Origin: an uncultured Verrucomicrobiota bacterium
Lineage (GTDB): Bacteria > Verrucomicrobiota > Verrucomicrobiia > Limisphaerales > UBA9464
NCBI GenBank assembly: GCA_903939515.1
Contig: CAJAHH010000076.1
Location: 52,568 to 116,567 of the forward strand
Direction of reading: 5' to 3'
DNA: 64,000 nt
The translations under genes were made by a program, and so were the position numbers. Below the pieces are notes generated by a model. It was not told where the DNA came from. It did not search any database and was given only the letters and a program-made list of their open reading frames with translations. Positions 25,597 through 34,048 of this stretch are shown here, piece by piece. Position 1 is the stretch's first letter. Every line of letters begins with the position of its first letter.

Positions 25597-27915
25597 ATGA
25601 ATTCCCGCTCACTGCGGATGGCAGCCGCGCTCGCGCTGTCCATCGTCTCTCTATCCGCCGCCGAGAAGATCAATGAAGCCTTGCTCCAGAAGGATTTCCC
25701 CTTCCAGGGCGCCTGCATCAGTGCCTCGTTCCCGGCCAAGAACACTGCCATGAAAGGTCTGGCCATCCGCATCCCGGGTGCGGCCGACGCCAACATGCTC
25801 TTCGACACCGACTTGTGCCGCATGGCGGCGGGCTGGACCGGAGGTTACATTAACACCCGCGGCGTGACCTTCGACGGTTCCCACGGCGGACATCCTTCGA
25901 TCGTCGGCAAGCAGTCCTTCGGGACGGCCGTGGTCCCCGGAGTTTCCCTCACCGGCATGTTCACTGACGCCCGCAAGGAGCCGTTCGGACCGACCGACGC
26001 CTCGGTGGTGCGCTGGGACGGTTTGCATGTAGCCGGCGATCGCGTTCAGTTGAACTACACCGTGGCCGGCAGCATCGCTATTCACGAGCAACCCTCGGCC
26101 CGTCAGGCCGGCGGTCAGACAGTGTACGTCCGCACCTTCCAAATCGGCGGCGGCAAGAAGAGTGGTCTCTTCGCTCGCAAGACCAAGACCGATACGACCT
26201 TCTCCCTCCTGCTGGCCGATGTAGAAAACGGTCACGGCAAGCTGGAGAACGGGGCCGCTGTGGTTAGCGCCAACGGGGTCACCACCCGCGTTCAGGCGAC
26301 GGGGTTGCCCAAGGGAGCGTCCTTGAAGATCGAGGGCGGGCGGGTCCAGTTGGAGATCCCGATCGGAATCACGACCGGCGGTGTGTTTGAGGTGGCCGTG
26401 GTCAGCGGCTCTGATTCTGAAGTGGCTCAGGCCTCCGGCGTTCTCGCGGGCAAGCCGACCTTCGCCGACATCCAGCACGGCGGAGCGGCCCATTGGCCCC
26501 AGGTTGTGGAAACCCAGGGCGTGATCGGCAAGGGCGACGGAGCGTACGTCGTCGACCAAATCACTCCGCCCATCGAAAACCCCTGGAAGCGCCGCCTGCG
26601 CATTGGTGGTATGGACTTCTTCTCCGATGGTACCCGGGCTGCCGTCAGCACTTGGGATGGAGACATCTGGATCGTTTCGGGCATCGACGAGAGCTTGAAG
26701 AACCTGAAGTGGACGCGCTTCGCTTCGGGCATGTACGAGACGCTGGGACTGCGCATCGTCAACGACCAGATCTACACCTCCGGTCGCGATCAGCTCACCC
26801 GCTACTACGATTACAACCACGACGGTGAGGCCGACTACTACGAGAACTTCAACAACTCGGTGACCTCCACCGAAGGGTTTCATGAGTTCCTTTTCGACCT
26901 CCAGACCGACAAGGAAGGCAACTTCTACTTCGCCAAGGCTGGACCGGTGAAGGGCGGCGGACGTGGTTTCGAGACCATCTCTCGCGACGCCGGCACGCTG
27001 ATGAAGGTCAGTGCCGATGGCAAAAAGTTCGAGACGGTAGCCACGGGCTTCCGCGCACCGAACGGCATCGGCGTAAACCCCTGGAACGGCCAGATCACGA
27101 CCGGTGACAACGAAGGTACTTGGGTGCCGACCTGCCCGGTGAACTGGGTCAAGCCCGGTGGTTTCTATGGTGTCGAAGACCTCGCCCATGGCGCCGACGT
27201 CAAGAGCTTCAAGCAGCCCCTAACCTGGATGTCGCACGACGAGTATGACAACAGCGGCGGCGGCCAAGTGTGGGTTAACAGCGACAAGTGGGGACCGTTT
27301 TCCAAGCACTTGCTGCACATGAGCTACGGCCAGTGTGCCTTGTACCTCGTGATGCACGAGGAAGCCGGCAACGGTCAGATGCAGGGCGGTGTGGTTCGCT
27401 TTCCGGTGAAGTTCGCCAGCTCGGCGATGCGCGCCCGATTCAACTCCAAGGATGGCCAGCTCTACGTGGCGGGCTTGCAGGGATGGCAGACGAAGGCTGT
27501 GAAGATCTCCGGTTTCGACCGGGTTCGCTACACGGGCAAGCCGGTCCATTCCATCGAGGCGATCAAGTACACCCCGAAGGGGCTCCGCCTGACCTTCACC
27601 CATGCGCTCGACGCCAAGGAAGCCGCCGACGCCGAGAACTTCTCAGCCCGTCGTTGGAACTACTTGCGTTCGTCTAACTACGGATCGGGCACCTACGAGG
27701 TGAAGAATCCGGAGAAGAAGGGTCGTGAGAAGGTGGCCGTGCAAAGCGCCCGCCTGCTGCCCGACGGTCGCACGGTCGAAATCGACATCGAAGACTTCCG
27801 CCCAGTGAACCAGCTCGAGATCAAGTTCAAGCTGAAGGCTAAGGATGGCACCGAGATCAATCAGGAGTTCCAGTGCTCCGTGAACGTGGTCCCCGGTGGC
27901 GTGGCCGCTCGGTGA
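25597..27915 (+). CDS. Large secreted beta-propeller protein with DUF6797-like N-terminal domain
   Basis: A 772-residue exported protein: signal peptide MNSRSLRMAAALALSIVSLS with a probable cut after SAA. Next is a domain of about 280 residues with FDTDLCRMAAGWTGGYI and VRWDGLHVAGDRVQLNYTVA, which I associate with DUF6797 of PVC bacteria. A six-bladed NHL/sorbosone-dehydrogenase-like propeller follows (RLRIGGMDFFSDGTRAAVST, FRAPNGIGVNPWNGQITTGD, NWVKPGGFYGVED), then an Ig-like C-terminal domain. Relatives often carry a cytochrome c domain, but no CxxCH is present here. The likely role is periplasmic sugar or polyol oxidation or binding; not proven. ATGs at 25582 and 25597 are both possible. 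A strong terminator follows. Confidence 0.75.
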   Translation: MNSRSLRMAAALALSIVSLSAAEKINEALLQKDFPFQGACISASFPAKNTAMKGLAIRIPGAADANMLFDTDLCRMAAGWTGGYINTRGVTFDGSHGGHPSIVGKQSFGTAVVPGVSLTGMFTDARKEPFGPTDASVVRWDGLHVAGDRVQLNYTVAGSIAIHEQPSARQAGGQTVYVRTFQIGGGKKSGLFARKTKTDTTFSLLLADVENGHGKLENGAAVVSANGVTTRVQATGLPKGASLKIEGGRVQLEIPIGITTGGVFEVAVVSGSDSEVAQASGVLAGKPTFADIQHGGAAHWPQVVETQGVIGKGDGAYVVDQITPPIENPWKRRLRIGGMDFFSDGTRAAVSTWDGDIWIVSGIDESLKNLKWTRFASGMYETLGLRIVNDQIYTSGRDQLTRYYDYNHDGEADYYENFNNSVTSTEGFHEFLFDLQTDKEGNFYFAKAGPVKGGGRGFETISRDAGTLMKVSADGKKFETVATGFRAPNGIGVNPWNGQITTGDNEGTWVPTCPVNWVKPGGFYGVEDLAHGADVKSFKQPLTWMSHDEYDNSGGGQVWVNSDKWGPFSKHLLHMSYGQCALYLVMHEEAGNGQMQGGVVRFPVKFASSAMRARFNSKDGQLYVAGLQGWQTKAVKISGFDRVRYTGKPVHSIEAIKYTPKGLRLTFTHALDAKEAADAENFSARRWNYLRSSNYGSGTYEVKNPEKKGREKVAVQSARLLPDGRTVEIDIEDFRPVNQLEIKFKLKAKDGTEINQEFQCSVNVVPGGVAAR

Positions 27916-27948
27916 TCGGTTAGACAAAAGCCTGTCTCTAAACCTGCA

Positions 27949-27982
27949 AACCCGCCCCGGAATTTCCGAGGGCGGGTTTTTT
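27949..27982 (+). terminator. Rho-independent terminator after the propeller-protein gene
   Basis: Arms AACCCGCCC (27949-27957) and GGGCGGGTT (27970-27978) form a perfect 9-bp GC-rich stem, with CGGAA/TTTCCG nearly extending it, followed by TTTTTT (27977-27982). It lies 34 nt after the stop codon at 27915. Confidence 0.92.
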
Positions 27983-28096
27983 GATATCCCAGACCCCGGG
28001 TCAGTACGCCGTCTTCAGCGTCCCTGCGCTGAGCGTCTCGAACTCAGGGACCTCTAGGATGAGGGGGCCTCCTGCGGCGGTCTTTTGGACCTGTGA

Positions 28097-28456
28097 TTAG
28101 TGGGTGGTGAAGGCGCTCGTATGTCGGGCGAGCAGCGTTTGGAGGGATCCGCAAACCAGTTTGCAAAGTTGGAAGATCCCAGGGTCGGCGATGTGGTAGA
28201 TCACGCTGGTTCCGACACGACGACGGCCTAAAATGCCCGCCTGGGTCAGGGTTTGGAGGTGTCGAGAGGCATTAGCCTGGGTCAACCCGGTTTTTTCTAT
28301 AAGATCGGAGACCGACAACTCGCCTCCTTCCAAGGCTCGTATGAGCTTCAATCGGCTGGGTTCCCCGAGGACCCGGAATCGAGCCGCAATGAGTTCTAGG
28401 GCTTCGTCACTGAGATCATTGGCGGAGCCCCCTTCTAAATGCTCGCGCTTGGCCAT
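28097..28456 (-). CDS. ArsR/SmtB-family transcriptional regulator
   Basis: A 119-residue winged-helix repressor: LIAARFRVLGEPSRLKLIRA, SVSDLIEKTGLTQANASRHL (recognition helix TQANASRHLQTL) and a wing GRRRVGTSVIYHIAD. Near the C-terminus LCKLVCGSL carries a C-x3-C pair that could sense metal or redox state, but the classic ArsR ELCVCDL and SmtB alpha-5 sites are not evident. The start MAKREHLEGG at 28456 is preferred; the frame is open to an ATG at 28507, and the 17 extra codons cover a pair of repeated half-sites that look like an operator. No obvious target gene is adjacent, so autoregulation or a distant target is likely. Confidence 0.85.
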   Translation of the reverse strand: MAKREHLEGGSANDLSDEALELIAARFRVLGEPSRLKLIRALEGGELSVSDLIEKTGLTQANASRHLQTLTQAGILGRRRVGTSVIYHIADPGIFQLCKLVCGSLQTLLARHTSAFTTH

Positions 28457-28465
28457 GTTGCGAGC

Positions 28466-28504
28466 ATGTGCAAAAACGGGTTCATTTCCAACAATATGCG
28501 CAAA
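28466..28504 (-). promoter_or_regulatory. Candidate ArsR operator (two repeated half-sites)
   Basis: Just upstream of the preferred arsR start, the minus strand holds TTTGCACAT (complement of 28466-28474) and TTTGCGCAT (complement of 28496-28504), spaced exactly 30 bp, about three helical turns, so on one DNA face. The proximal copy lies in an imperfect TTGC-N8-GCAA dyad (28458-28473). This is inference from symmetry and position only, and if translation starts at 28507 these bases are coding. Confidence 0.3.
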
Positions 28505-28553
28505 CACTCATAAGAACAGGCGGTGTGGCCTTAAGGCCTGACGCCCGCAACCC

Positions 28554-29336
28554 TCAGGGTACGTTGAAATCGCTCCGGTAACAGGCGGTATCGCTCGCTT
28601 TGTTATCATCTTCGGCTTTCCCGGAGGACCCATCGGTAAGGCCAAAGTCACGAGCTCGAAGTTGTTTGGCCTTACGGTATTGGGCATGCCCATCGATGAA
28701 CACAAGGTTGCCGCCGCGGTTGTGGATATCGCTGTACCAATCGAACCCGGGCTTCAGGTTGACATGCCAGAAGGTGTAGCCGCCCGGACAAAGTCCGAAA
28801 TCCGTGGCGATGCCGGGACGGAGTGCGGTGAAGCTGACGAGTCGAATGGTTTCTTGCATGATGACGACATCGCTTGGGCGGGGAATGGAGGCGAGGCTTA
28901 GTTCCATGGGTACCGCATTGGGAAGGTAGCTGGTGGAGCTGATGGCGGTGGCATCGCTCCCATCGCCGGGTTTTTTTGCGTTGGGACAACTGTAGATCTT
29001 GGAGCTTCGGTTGGTTTGCGTCCCCTGCAGGTAGGGTGCGATGGCGTAGAGGCAGTTGTTTTGCCACCCAGCGCCCTTGGTGTTCATGAAGTCCGGCACC
29101 TGAGAAGCTTTCGGTGGCAGTTTGCGGTGATCGGCCTCGTAGAGGGTCAATGCGAGACCGATCTGTCGCATGTTATTCAGACAGGCCGTCTGGTTGGCCA
29201 TTTGCTTGGCCCGGGCTAAGGCGGGCAGCAGCATCGAGGCAAGGATCGCGATGATGGCAATGACCACCAACAGTTCGATGAGGGTGAATCCGCGGGTCCT
29301 GGCGTGCGGCGAAGGGTGAAAGTTGTTCAGAATCAT
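28554..29336 (-). CDS. Solitary type II/IV pseudopilin-like protein
   Basis: A 260-residue protein with a class III prepilin leader: a short basic N-terminus, then [20 protein letters not shown], with cleavage after the glycine and E at position +5, and the single hydrophobic helix. The globular part has [20 protein letters not shown] and an H-x-GG-x2[11 protein letters not shown] ending, typical of the large paralogous PVC families of DUF1559-like pseudopilins. It should be processed by a PilD peptidase and lodge in the inner membrane or a pseudopilus. No secretion genes are adjacent. The start at 29336 is preferred over the open frame reaching 29471. Confidence 0.85.
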   Translation of the reverse strand: MILNNFHPSPHARTRGFTLIELLVVIAIIAILASMLLPALARAKQMANQTACLNNMRQIGLALTLYEADHRKLPPKASQVPDFMNTKGAGWQNNCLYAIAPYLQGTQTNRSSKIYSCPNAKKPGDGSDATAISSTSYLPNAVPMELSLASIPRPSDVVIMQETIRLVSFTALRPGIATDFGLCPGGYTFWHVNLKPGFDWYSDIHNRGGNLVFIDGHAQYRKAKQLRARDFGLTDGSSGKAEDDNKASDTACYRSDFNVP

Positions 29337-29672
29337 GGGAGGAACCTCGGCTTCAGGAGTCTCTTGGGGATGGTTACTTATGCCGGTGATGGTTGGTGGC
29401 ATTGTCAAGGCGTTTGATCCACACCCGGATCGACAGGAGCTGCTCCCATACTTCGTCTTGCTGTAGGTCACGAGTCCCGGAGCAGTGATTTATCTGTCGC
29501 GAGTCTGTGGTTAGTCCGTGGGATTTCTGGCTGGGATCCGAGGGATCAGTCCTCGGGGACAGCACTCGTACGGTCAGTCTGATCTGGGGAGGGTGGTCCG
29601 ATGGCGGGAGGAAAGACTCCCGGATTAGATTGGACGGGCTAGGCAAAATGCGAAGGGTTTCCTCCGACACCT
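29337..29672. other. Divergent intergenic region (pseudopilin / ROK kinase)
   Basis: These 336 nt separate divergent starts and must contain both promoters. A 6-bp hairpin CCGAGG/CCTCGG (29538-29543, 29551-29556) is the only structure I can point to. Open frames crossing it have no recognisable similarity. Confidence 0.45.
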
Positions 29673-30596
29673 ATGACTCATATTGGAATCGAAATCGGGG
29701 GTACCAAGATCCAGATCGTGGCGGGAAGTGCCGACGGGACCTTCTTGGAGCGCCATCGCTTGGCAGCCGATCGAGCTCGGGGTGGGGCTGGGATTCGGGA
29801 ACAGATCGCTGCCGTGGTTCCTGGGTTGATGGCCAGGCATCGCATCGCCTCGGTGGGCGTGGGTTTTGGTGGGCCTGTGGACCCTAAGACCGGCCAGATT
29901 TGTTGCTCTCATCAGGTGCCTGGCTGGCATGATTTTCCGCTGGGAGACTGGGTTCGCGAGCTCACCGGAGTGCCTGTTGCCGTCGAGAATGATGCCAATG
30001 TGGCCGCCCTCGGAGAGGCACTGCGGGGGGCAGGGCAGGGGTTTGGATGTGTCTTCTGGATTAACATGGGCAGCGGTGTGGGCGGCGGCATGGTCGTGAA
30101 CGGTCGTCTTTATCACGGTGCCCGCCCCGGTGAAGCCGAGATCGGCCACCTGCGCTTAGATCGCTCGGGCCGCATCGTCGAGGACGCGTGCTCAGGTTGG
30201 GCCGTGGATCGTCGGATCCGGGCGGCCGTGATCGGCAAGGATGGCTTGCTGGCTCGTGCCGTCGAGGCCCAGTCAACGGAGGGCGGCGAAGCACGTCATC
30301 TGCGTGCGGCCGTCGACGACGGTGATCCGCTGGCTCAGCGCATCTTGGAGGAAGTCGCCGATGACTTGGCCTTTGCGTTGTCCCACGCCGTCCATCTCTT
30401 TCATCCCGAGATCATCGTGGTGGGCGGTGGGCTCTCGTTGGTGGGAGAACCCCTCCGGGGAGCCATCGCGGCAGCCCTGCCGGCCTACCTCATGGACGCG
30501 TTCCACCCAGGTCCGCGGGTTGCTTTGGCCGGTTTGGGTGAAGACTCGGTGCCGGTGGGAGCCTTGGCGTTAGCAGCGGCGATCGTTGCGGCATGA
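29673..30596 (+). CDS. ROK-family sugar kinase
   Basis: A 307-residue ASKHA-fold kinase, probably phosphorylating glucose or another hexose with ATP. It has an N-terminal phosphate loop IGIEIGGTKIQIVAG, VGFGGPVDPKTG, VAVENDANVAALGE (catalytic D107) and INMGSGVGGGMVVNGRLYHG (adenosine region). The ROK zinc loop is degenerate: after GEAEIGHL (H159) the usual C-G-C-G-x2-G-C-x-E is replaced by DRSGRIVEDACSGWAVD with one cysteine (C173), so zinc binding is probably lost. No helix-turn-helix is fused, so it is an enzyme rather than a repressor. It converges on a Gfo/Idh/MocA gene. Confidence 0.85.
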   Translation: MTHIGIEIGGTKIQIVAGSADGTFLERHRLAADRARGGAGIREQIAAVVPGLMARHRIASVGVGFGGPVDPKTGQICCSHQVPGWHDFPLGDWVRELTGVPVAVENDANVAALGEALRGAGQGFGCVFWINMGSGVGGGMVVNGRLYHGARPGEAEIGHLRLDRSGRIVEDACSGWAVDRRIRAAVIGKDGLLARAVEAQSTEGGEARHLRAAVDDGDPLAQRILEEVADDLAFALSHAVHLFHPEIIVVGGGLSLVGEPLRGAIAAALPAYLMDAFHPGPRVALAGLGEDSVPVGALALAAAIVAA

Positions 30597-30634
30597 TCCG
30601 CTGACGACCGTTCTCCGGATTTTATGGAACCGGC

Positions 30635-31660
30635 TTAGAGTTTGACCGGTTTGCCCGAGGCTGCTGAAGCATCCGCCGCGAAGATCAATCGGTGCGAGCG
30701 GTACGCGTCGGCGAAGGAAGTCAGCGGCATGTCTTCGCCGCGGTCTAGGGCGTCAAAGAACGCCTGGAACTGGGTTTGGTAGGGGTGGTCTTTCACGTCG
30801 CCCGAATCCACCGGCGAGTAGGACAACTGGCTCCACTTGTTTTTGTCGAGCATGCCCAGTTTCTGGCTGTGGAACTTGTTGTCCAAGATCGATCCCTCAC
30901 TGCCCACGATGTGCGTGTGGAAATAATAGGGCTGAAGGCTGTCCACGCAGGAGGTGGTTTTGCCGATTCGACCATCGCGGAACTTCACGATACTTACTTG
31001 CGTGGTTGGGTAGTCGTACGGCGCGAAGTGAGGGCTCTTGGACGAGGTGGCGTAGGCGGTCACCTCTTCGGGTTCGCCACCCATAACCATCAGCAGTGCA
31101 TCGAGAGCATGGCACCCGGCGCTCAGGAGTGAACTGCCCGCCTCAGCCTTCTGATGGCTCCAGCGGAACTGCCCGTACCAGGGACCAATACCGTGGTAAT
31201 AATCTACCTCGGCAAAGTGAACTTCTCCGAGCAGTCCGGATTGAAGCATCGCGTGAATGGATTGAAATTGTGCGGAGAAACGCACCTCAAAGCAGACGCA
31301 TGTCTTAATGGGGGCCCCACGCAAGGCCGTGGCCATGGTTTCGAGATCTGAGGAGGTCAATGCGAGTGGTTTCTCGACAATCACATGCTTGCCCGCCCGA
31401 ACCGCCTGGATGAATTGGGCGGCATGGTCTTTGGGGAAACTGCAAATGGACACGGCATGGATGTCCGGGTCGGCCAGCATGGCGTCCAAGTCCTTGAACA
31501 CGCGGATGGGTGAACCGTACTGCGCGCTGGCCACGGCGGGATCGAGATCGCGCTTTGAGTAGATCGCGGTGACGCGCCCCTGGCGGGTCGCGTTAATGGC
31601 AGGGATATGGGCCGAGGCCACCCAACCGTGACCGATGACTCCGACGTTGTAGTGCTTCAT
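30635..31660 (-). CDS. Gfo/Idh/MocA-family NAD(P)-dependent oxidoreductase (cytoplasmic)
   Basis: A 341-residue dehydrogenase with an intact Rossmann motif (NVGVIGHGWVASAHIPA), the catalytic-type HVIVEKPLALTS (E-K-P), and AGCHALDALLMVMGG, where the histidine fits the active-site position. The C-terminal alpha/beta domain ends SHRLIFAADASAASGKPVKL, typical of sugar and inositol dehydrogenases. Unlike the gene at 15955-16929, it has no signal peptide with the start at 31660; the upstream extension to 31762 is not conserved. Likely sugar oxidation; the substrate is unknown. The ROK kinase is its convergent neighbour, 38 nt away. Confidence 0.87.
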   Translation of the reverse strand: MKHYNVGVIGHGWVASAHIPAINATRQGRVTAIYSKRDLDPAVASAQYGSPIRVFKDLDAMLADPDIHAVSICSFPKDHAAQFIQAVRAGKHVIVEKPLALTSSDLETMATALRGAPIKTCVCFEVRFSAQFQSIHAMLQSGLLGEVHFAEVDYYHGIGPWYGQFRWSHQKAEAGSSLLSAGCHALDALLMVMGGEPEEVTAYATSSKSPHFAPYDYPTTQVSIVKFRDGRIGKTTSCVDSLQPYYFHTHIVGSEGSILDNKFHSQKLGMLDKNKWSQLSYSPVDSGDVKDHPYQTQFQAFFDALDRGEDMPLTSFADAYRSHRLIFAADASAASGKPVKL

Positions 31661-31947
31661 CGTGGATTGTTTTGGTGGAAGGTAGACCGCAACGAGTGCC
31701 TTGGGGATAGGATTTGTTCGCAGGCCGTCAGCGAGGGCTCCCGGGGCTGAAGACGACGCCATTGGGCATCTCGAGTCCCTTGCTTAATCTTCCTGCAAGT
31801 CTAGGAGACTCCACGAGTACAACACGAGGGTAGGGGGCTACCCGTAGCACTTGAGAACAAGGCCGCTGGATGCGAGATGCTGTAATCTCACAAATAAGGG
31901 CTTGTTTCCTCAGGTGGGCTCCCCCACATTGATCTTTCTTTGCTGTT

Positions 31948-32247
31948 ATGAAAGCTGATGTGCACCCGAAAAACTATCGCACGATGATCTTCCGCGACTC
32001 GGCCTCTGGCCAGTCGTTCCTGTCTAAGTCCTGCGCCAACACTAACCTCTCCGCCAAGTCTGAAGACGGTCAGGAGTACCCGCTTTACCTGCTCGGCATT
32101 AGCGCGTTCACCCATCCGTTCTACACAGGCCAGCAAAAGTTCGTGGACACGGCTGGTCGCGTGGACAAGTTCCAACAGCGCTTGGCCAAGACCCAGGCGG
32201 CCCAAGCCGCTTTGGCGGACGCCGTTGGCAAGAAGAAGAAGAAGTAG
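31948..32247 (+). CDS. rpmE2: 50S ribosomal protein L31 type B
   Basis: Large-subunit ribosomal protein. The 99-residue sequence begins MKADVHPKNYRTMIFRDSAS, has SKSCANTNLSAKSEDGQEYP and ISAFTHPFYTGQQKFVDTAG, and ends in a lysine run. The zinc-binding CxxC pairs of type A L31 are absent, which defines the zinc-independent C- form (type B). No Shine-Dalgarno sequence precedes the ATG despite the expected high expression. A strong terminator separates it from prfA, so prfA probably has its own promoter or relies on readthrough. Confidence 0.95.
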   Translation: MKADVHPKNYRTMIFRDSASGQSFLSKSCANTNLSAKSEDGQEYPLYLLGISAFTHPFYTGQQKFVDTAGRVDKFQQRLAKTQAAQAALADAVGKKKKK

Positions 32248-32260
32248 CCGCAGAACCAAC

Positions 32261-32305
32261 AACCGCCCGCCGGTCGCCCAAAACGACCCGCGGGCGGTTT
32301 GCTTT
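32261..32305 (+). terminator. Rho-independent terminator after rpmE2
   Basis: Arms AACCGCCCGC (32261-32270) and GCGGGCGGTT (32290-32299) form a perfect 10-bp stem, with an inner GGTCG/CGACC pairing, followed by the T-rich tract TTTGCTTTT. It starts 14 nt after the rpmE2 stop codon. Confidence 0.9.
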
Positions 32306-32350
32306 TGCTTGGTTCGTATCGGGCACTCGCTCTCCAGAACCTGACCCAGC

Positions 32351-33430
32351 ATGGATCTCCTGCCGTTCATCGAGAAGTTTCGCCGCCGCTTTGATGAGGT
32401 GGAAGCACTTCTCGGTGCCCCGGACGCCTTCAGCAATGCGGCCCGAGGGCAGGAACTGACCCGGGAGCACTCGCGCTTGCGGCAATTTTTGGCCGATGGG
32501 GATGCTTGGTTGAAGACCCACCGAGATCTCACTGAAAATCGTGAGCTTTTGGCGACAGAACTGGCTGGTTCCGAGATGGCGATTATGGTGTCCGAGGAGG
32601 TTCAGCGCCTGGAGGCCGAGGAATCATGTCTCACGGCGGCAGTCCAACGCGGCATCATCCCTCCGGACCCCACAGATTCCCGCAACACCATTCTGGAAAT
32701 TCGGGCCGGCGCGGGCGGAGCCGAGAGCGCGCTCTTTGCTGCAGACTTGTTGCGCATGTACAGCCGCTATTCCGAGGATCGTAACTGGAAGATCGAGCCG
32801 ATGGATTCCAGCCCATCTGACCTTGGGGGCATGAAGGAAGTGATCTTCATGATCACCGGCGAGGATGTCTTCAAGCGCATCAAGCATGAGTCCGGTGTTC
32901 ACCGGGTGCAGCGGGTGCCGGCCACCGAGGCCCAGGGACGGATCCACACCAGCACGGTGACAGTGGCCGTCATGCCAGAGGCCCAAGAGGTAGATGTGGT
33001 CATCAAGCCTGAAGACTTAGTGATTAACGTCTGTCGTGCCGGTGGCCATGGCGGTCAGGGTGTCAACACGACGGATTCGGCGGTTCGCATCTTCCACAAA
33101 CCCTCCGGCCTGGATGTCCGCTGTCAGGACCAGCGCTCACAGCAGAAGAACAAGGCTCAGGCGATGATGGTGCTCCGATCCCGACTGTTGGATCGAAAGA
33201 TGGCCGAGGAGCACGCCAAGTACGCCCAGCAGCGCAAGGACCAGGTAGGTACGGGCGAGCGCTCCGAGAAGATTCGGACCTACAATTTTCCTCAGAATCG
33301 GGTGACGGATCATCGACTGGAACTAACGCTCTATAATTTGGCCGCCTTCATGGATGGCGACTTAGATCCCATGATCGAGCCGCTGATGAACCACGAAGTG
33401 AAACGCCGCCTTGCGGCCATTGAAACCTGA
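32351..33430 (+). CDS. prfA: Peptide chain release factor 1
   Basis: Recognises UAA and UAG stop codons and triggers peptide release. The 359-residue protein has the codon-recognition P-A-T tripeptide in HRVQRVPATEAQGRIHTST, which marks RF1 rather than RF2 (S-P-F), and the catalytic GGQ loop in CRAGGHGGQGVNTTDSAVRI, with the glutamine normally methylated by PrmC. Length is normal. rpmE2 upstream and prfA form a commonly seen pair; the HAD gene follows 4 nt later instead of prmC. Confidence 0.96.
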   Translation: MDLLPFIEKFRRRFDEVEALLGAPDAFSNAARGQELTREHSRLRQFLADGDAWLKTHRDLTENRELLATELAGSEMAIMVSEEVQRLEAEESCLTAAVQRGIIPPDPTDSRNTILEIRAGAGGAESALFAADLLRMYSRYSEDRNWKIEPMDSSPSDLGGMKEVIFMITGEDVFKRIKHESGVHRVQRVPATEAQGRIHTSTVTVAVMPEAQEVDVVIKPEDLVINVCRAGGHGGQGVNTTDSAVRIFHKPSGLDVRCQDQRSQQKNKAQAMMVLRSRLLDRKMAEEHAKYAQQRKDQVGTGERSEKIRTYNFPQNRVTDHRLELTLYNLAAFMDGDLDPMIEPLMNHEVKRRLAAIET

Positions 33431-33434
33431 CACG

Positions 33435-34034
33435 ATGCCCACTCTGCAATCTCCCCGAGCCCTGATCTTCGACTGCGACGGAACCGTCGCCCACACCATG
33501 CCCCTCCATTGGCGAGCCTGGCAGTTGGTGACTCGTCGCTACGGCATCGACTTTCCGGAGACCCGTTTCTACGCCTTGGGTGGAGTTCCGGGGCGCAACA
33601 TTCTGAAGATGCTTTTTGTGGAGCAAGGGATCGATGGGCTTGACCCATTAGTAATCGCTAAGGAAAAGGAAACCGCCTACCTGGAGTTTCTGCACGAGGT
33701 CGGGCCAATTGAACCCGTGGTGGAGATTGCTCGGCGTCACCTCGGCGTTCTACCCATGGCCATCGCGACCGGCGGGTCGCGACCGGGTATCCCGGCGGTT
33801 CTGCGACATTTGGGTATCTACGATTGGTTTGGTGCCATCGTCACCAGCGAAGACGTGGTGCTGCAGAAACCCGCTCCCGATATTTTTCTAGAGGCCGCTC
33901 GGCAATTGGGCGTTGACCCGGCCCAGTGCCGCGCTTTCGAAGACACCGACCTTGGAATGGAATCCATCCGGGCTGCCGGTATGGAGGCCATCGACGTCCG
34001 GCTCTTGCCAAATTATCCGAAGCCGATGGTCTGA
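33435..34034 (+). CDS. HAD-family phosphatase, beta-phosphoglucomutase-like
   Basis: A 199-residue HAD-superfamily subclass IA enzyme: motif I ALIFDCDGTVAHTMPLH (nucleophile D13, acid D15), motif II AIATGGSR, motif III lysine in VLQKPAPDIFLEAA and motif IV FEDTDLGMESIRAAGM. The cap region fits the beta-phosphoglucomutase/GPP phosphatase group, so a sugar phosphate is the likely substrate. The ATG at 33435 is 4 nt after the prfA stop codon, so it is co-transcribed with prfA; an earlier TTG is inside prfA and not conserved. Confidence 0.86.
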   Translation: MPTLQSPRALIFDCDGTVAHTMPLHWRAWQLVTRRYGIDFPETRFYALGGVPGRNILKMLFVEQGIDGLDPLVIAKEKETAYLEFLHEVGPIEPVVEIARRHLGVLPMAIATGGSRPGIPAVLRHLGIYDWFGAIVTSEDVVLQKPAPDIFLEAARQLGVDPAQCRAFEDTDLGMESIRAAGMEAIDVRLLPNYPKPMV

Positions 34035-34048
34035 TTTTAGGTGATCGG

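Noticed and set aside
25651..27189. 512-codon open frame antisense to the propeller-protein gene
   Set aside because: Long because of GC-biased codon use in the real gene; the translation has no coherent domain, hydrophobic core or start signal.
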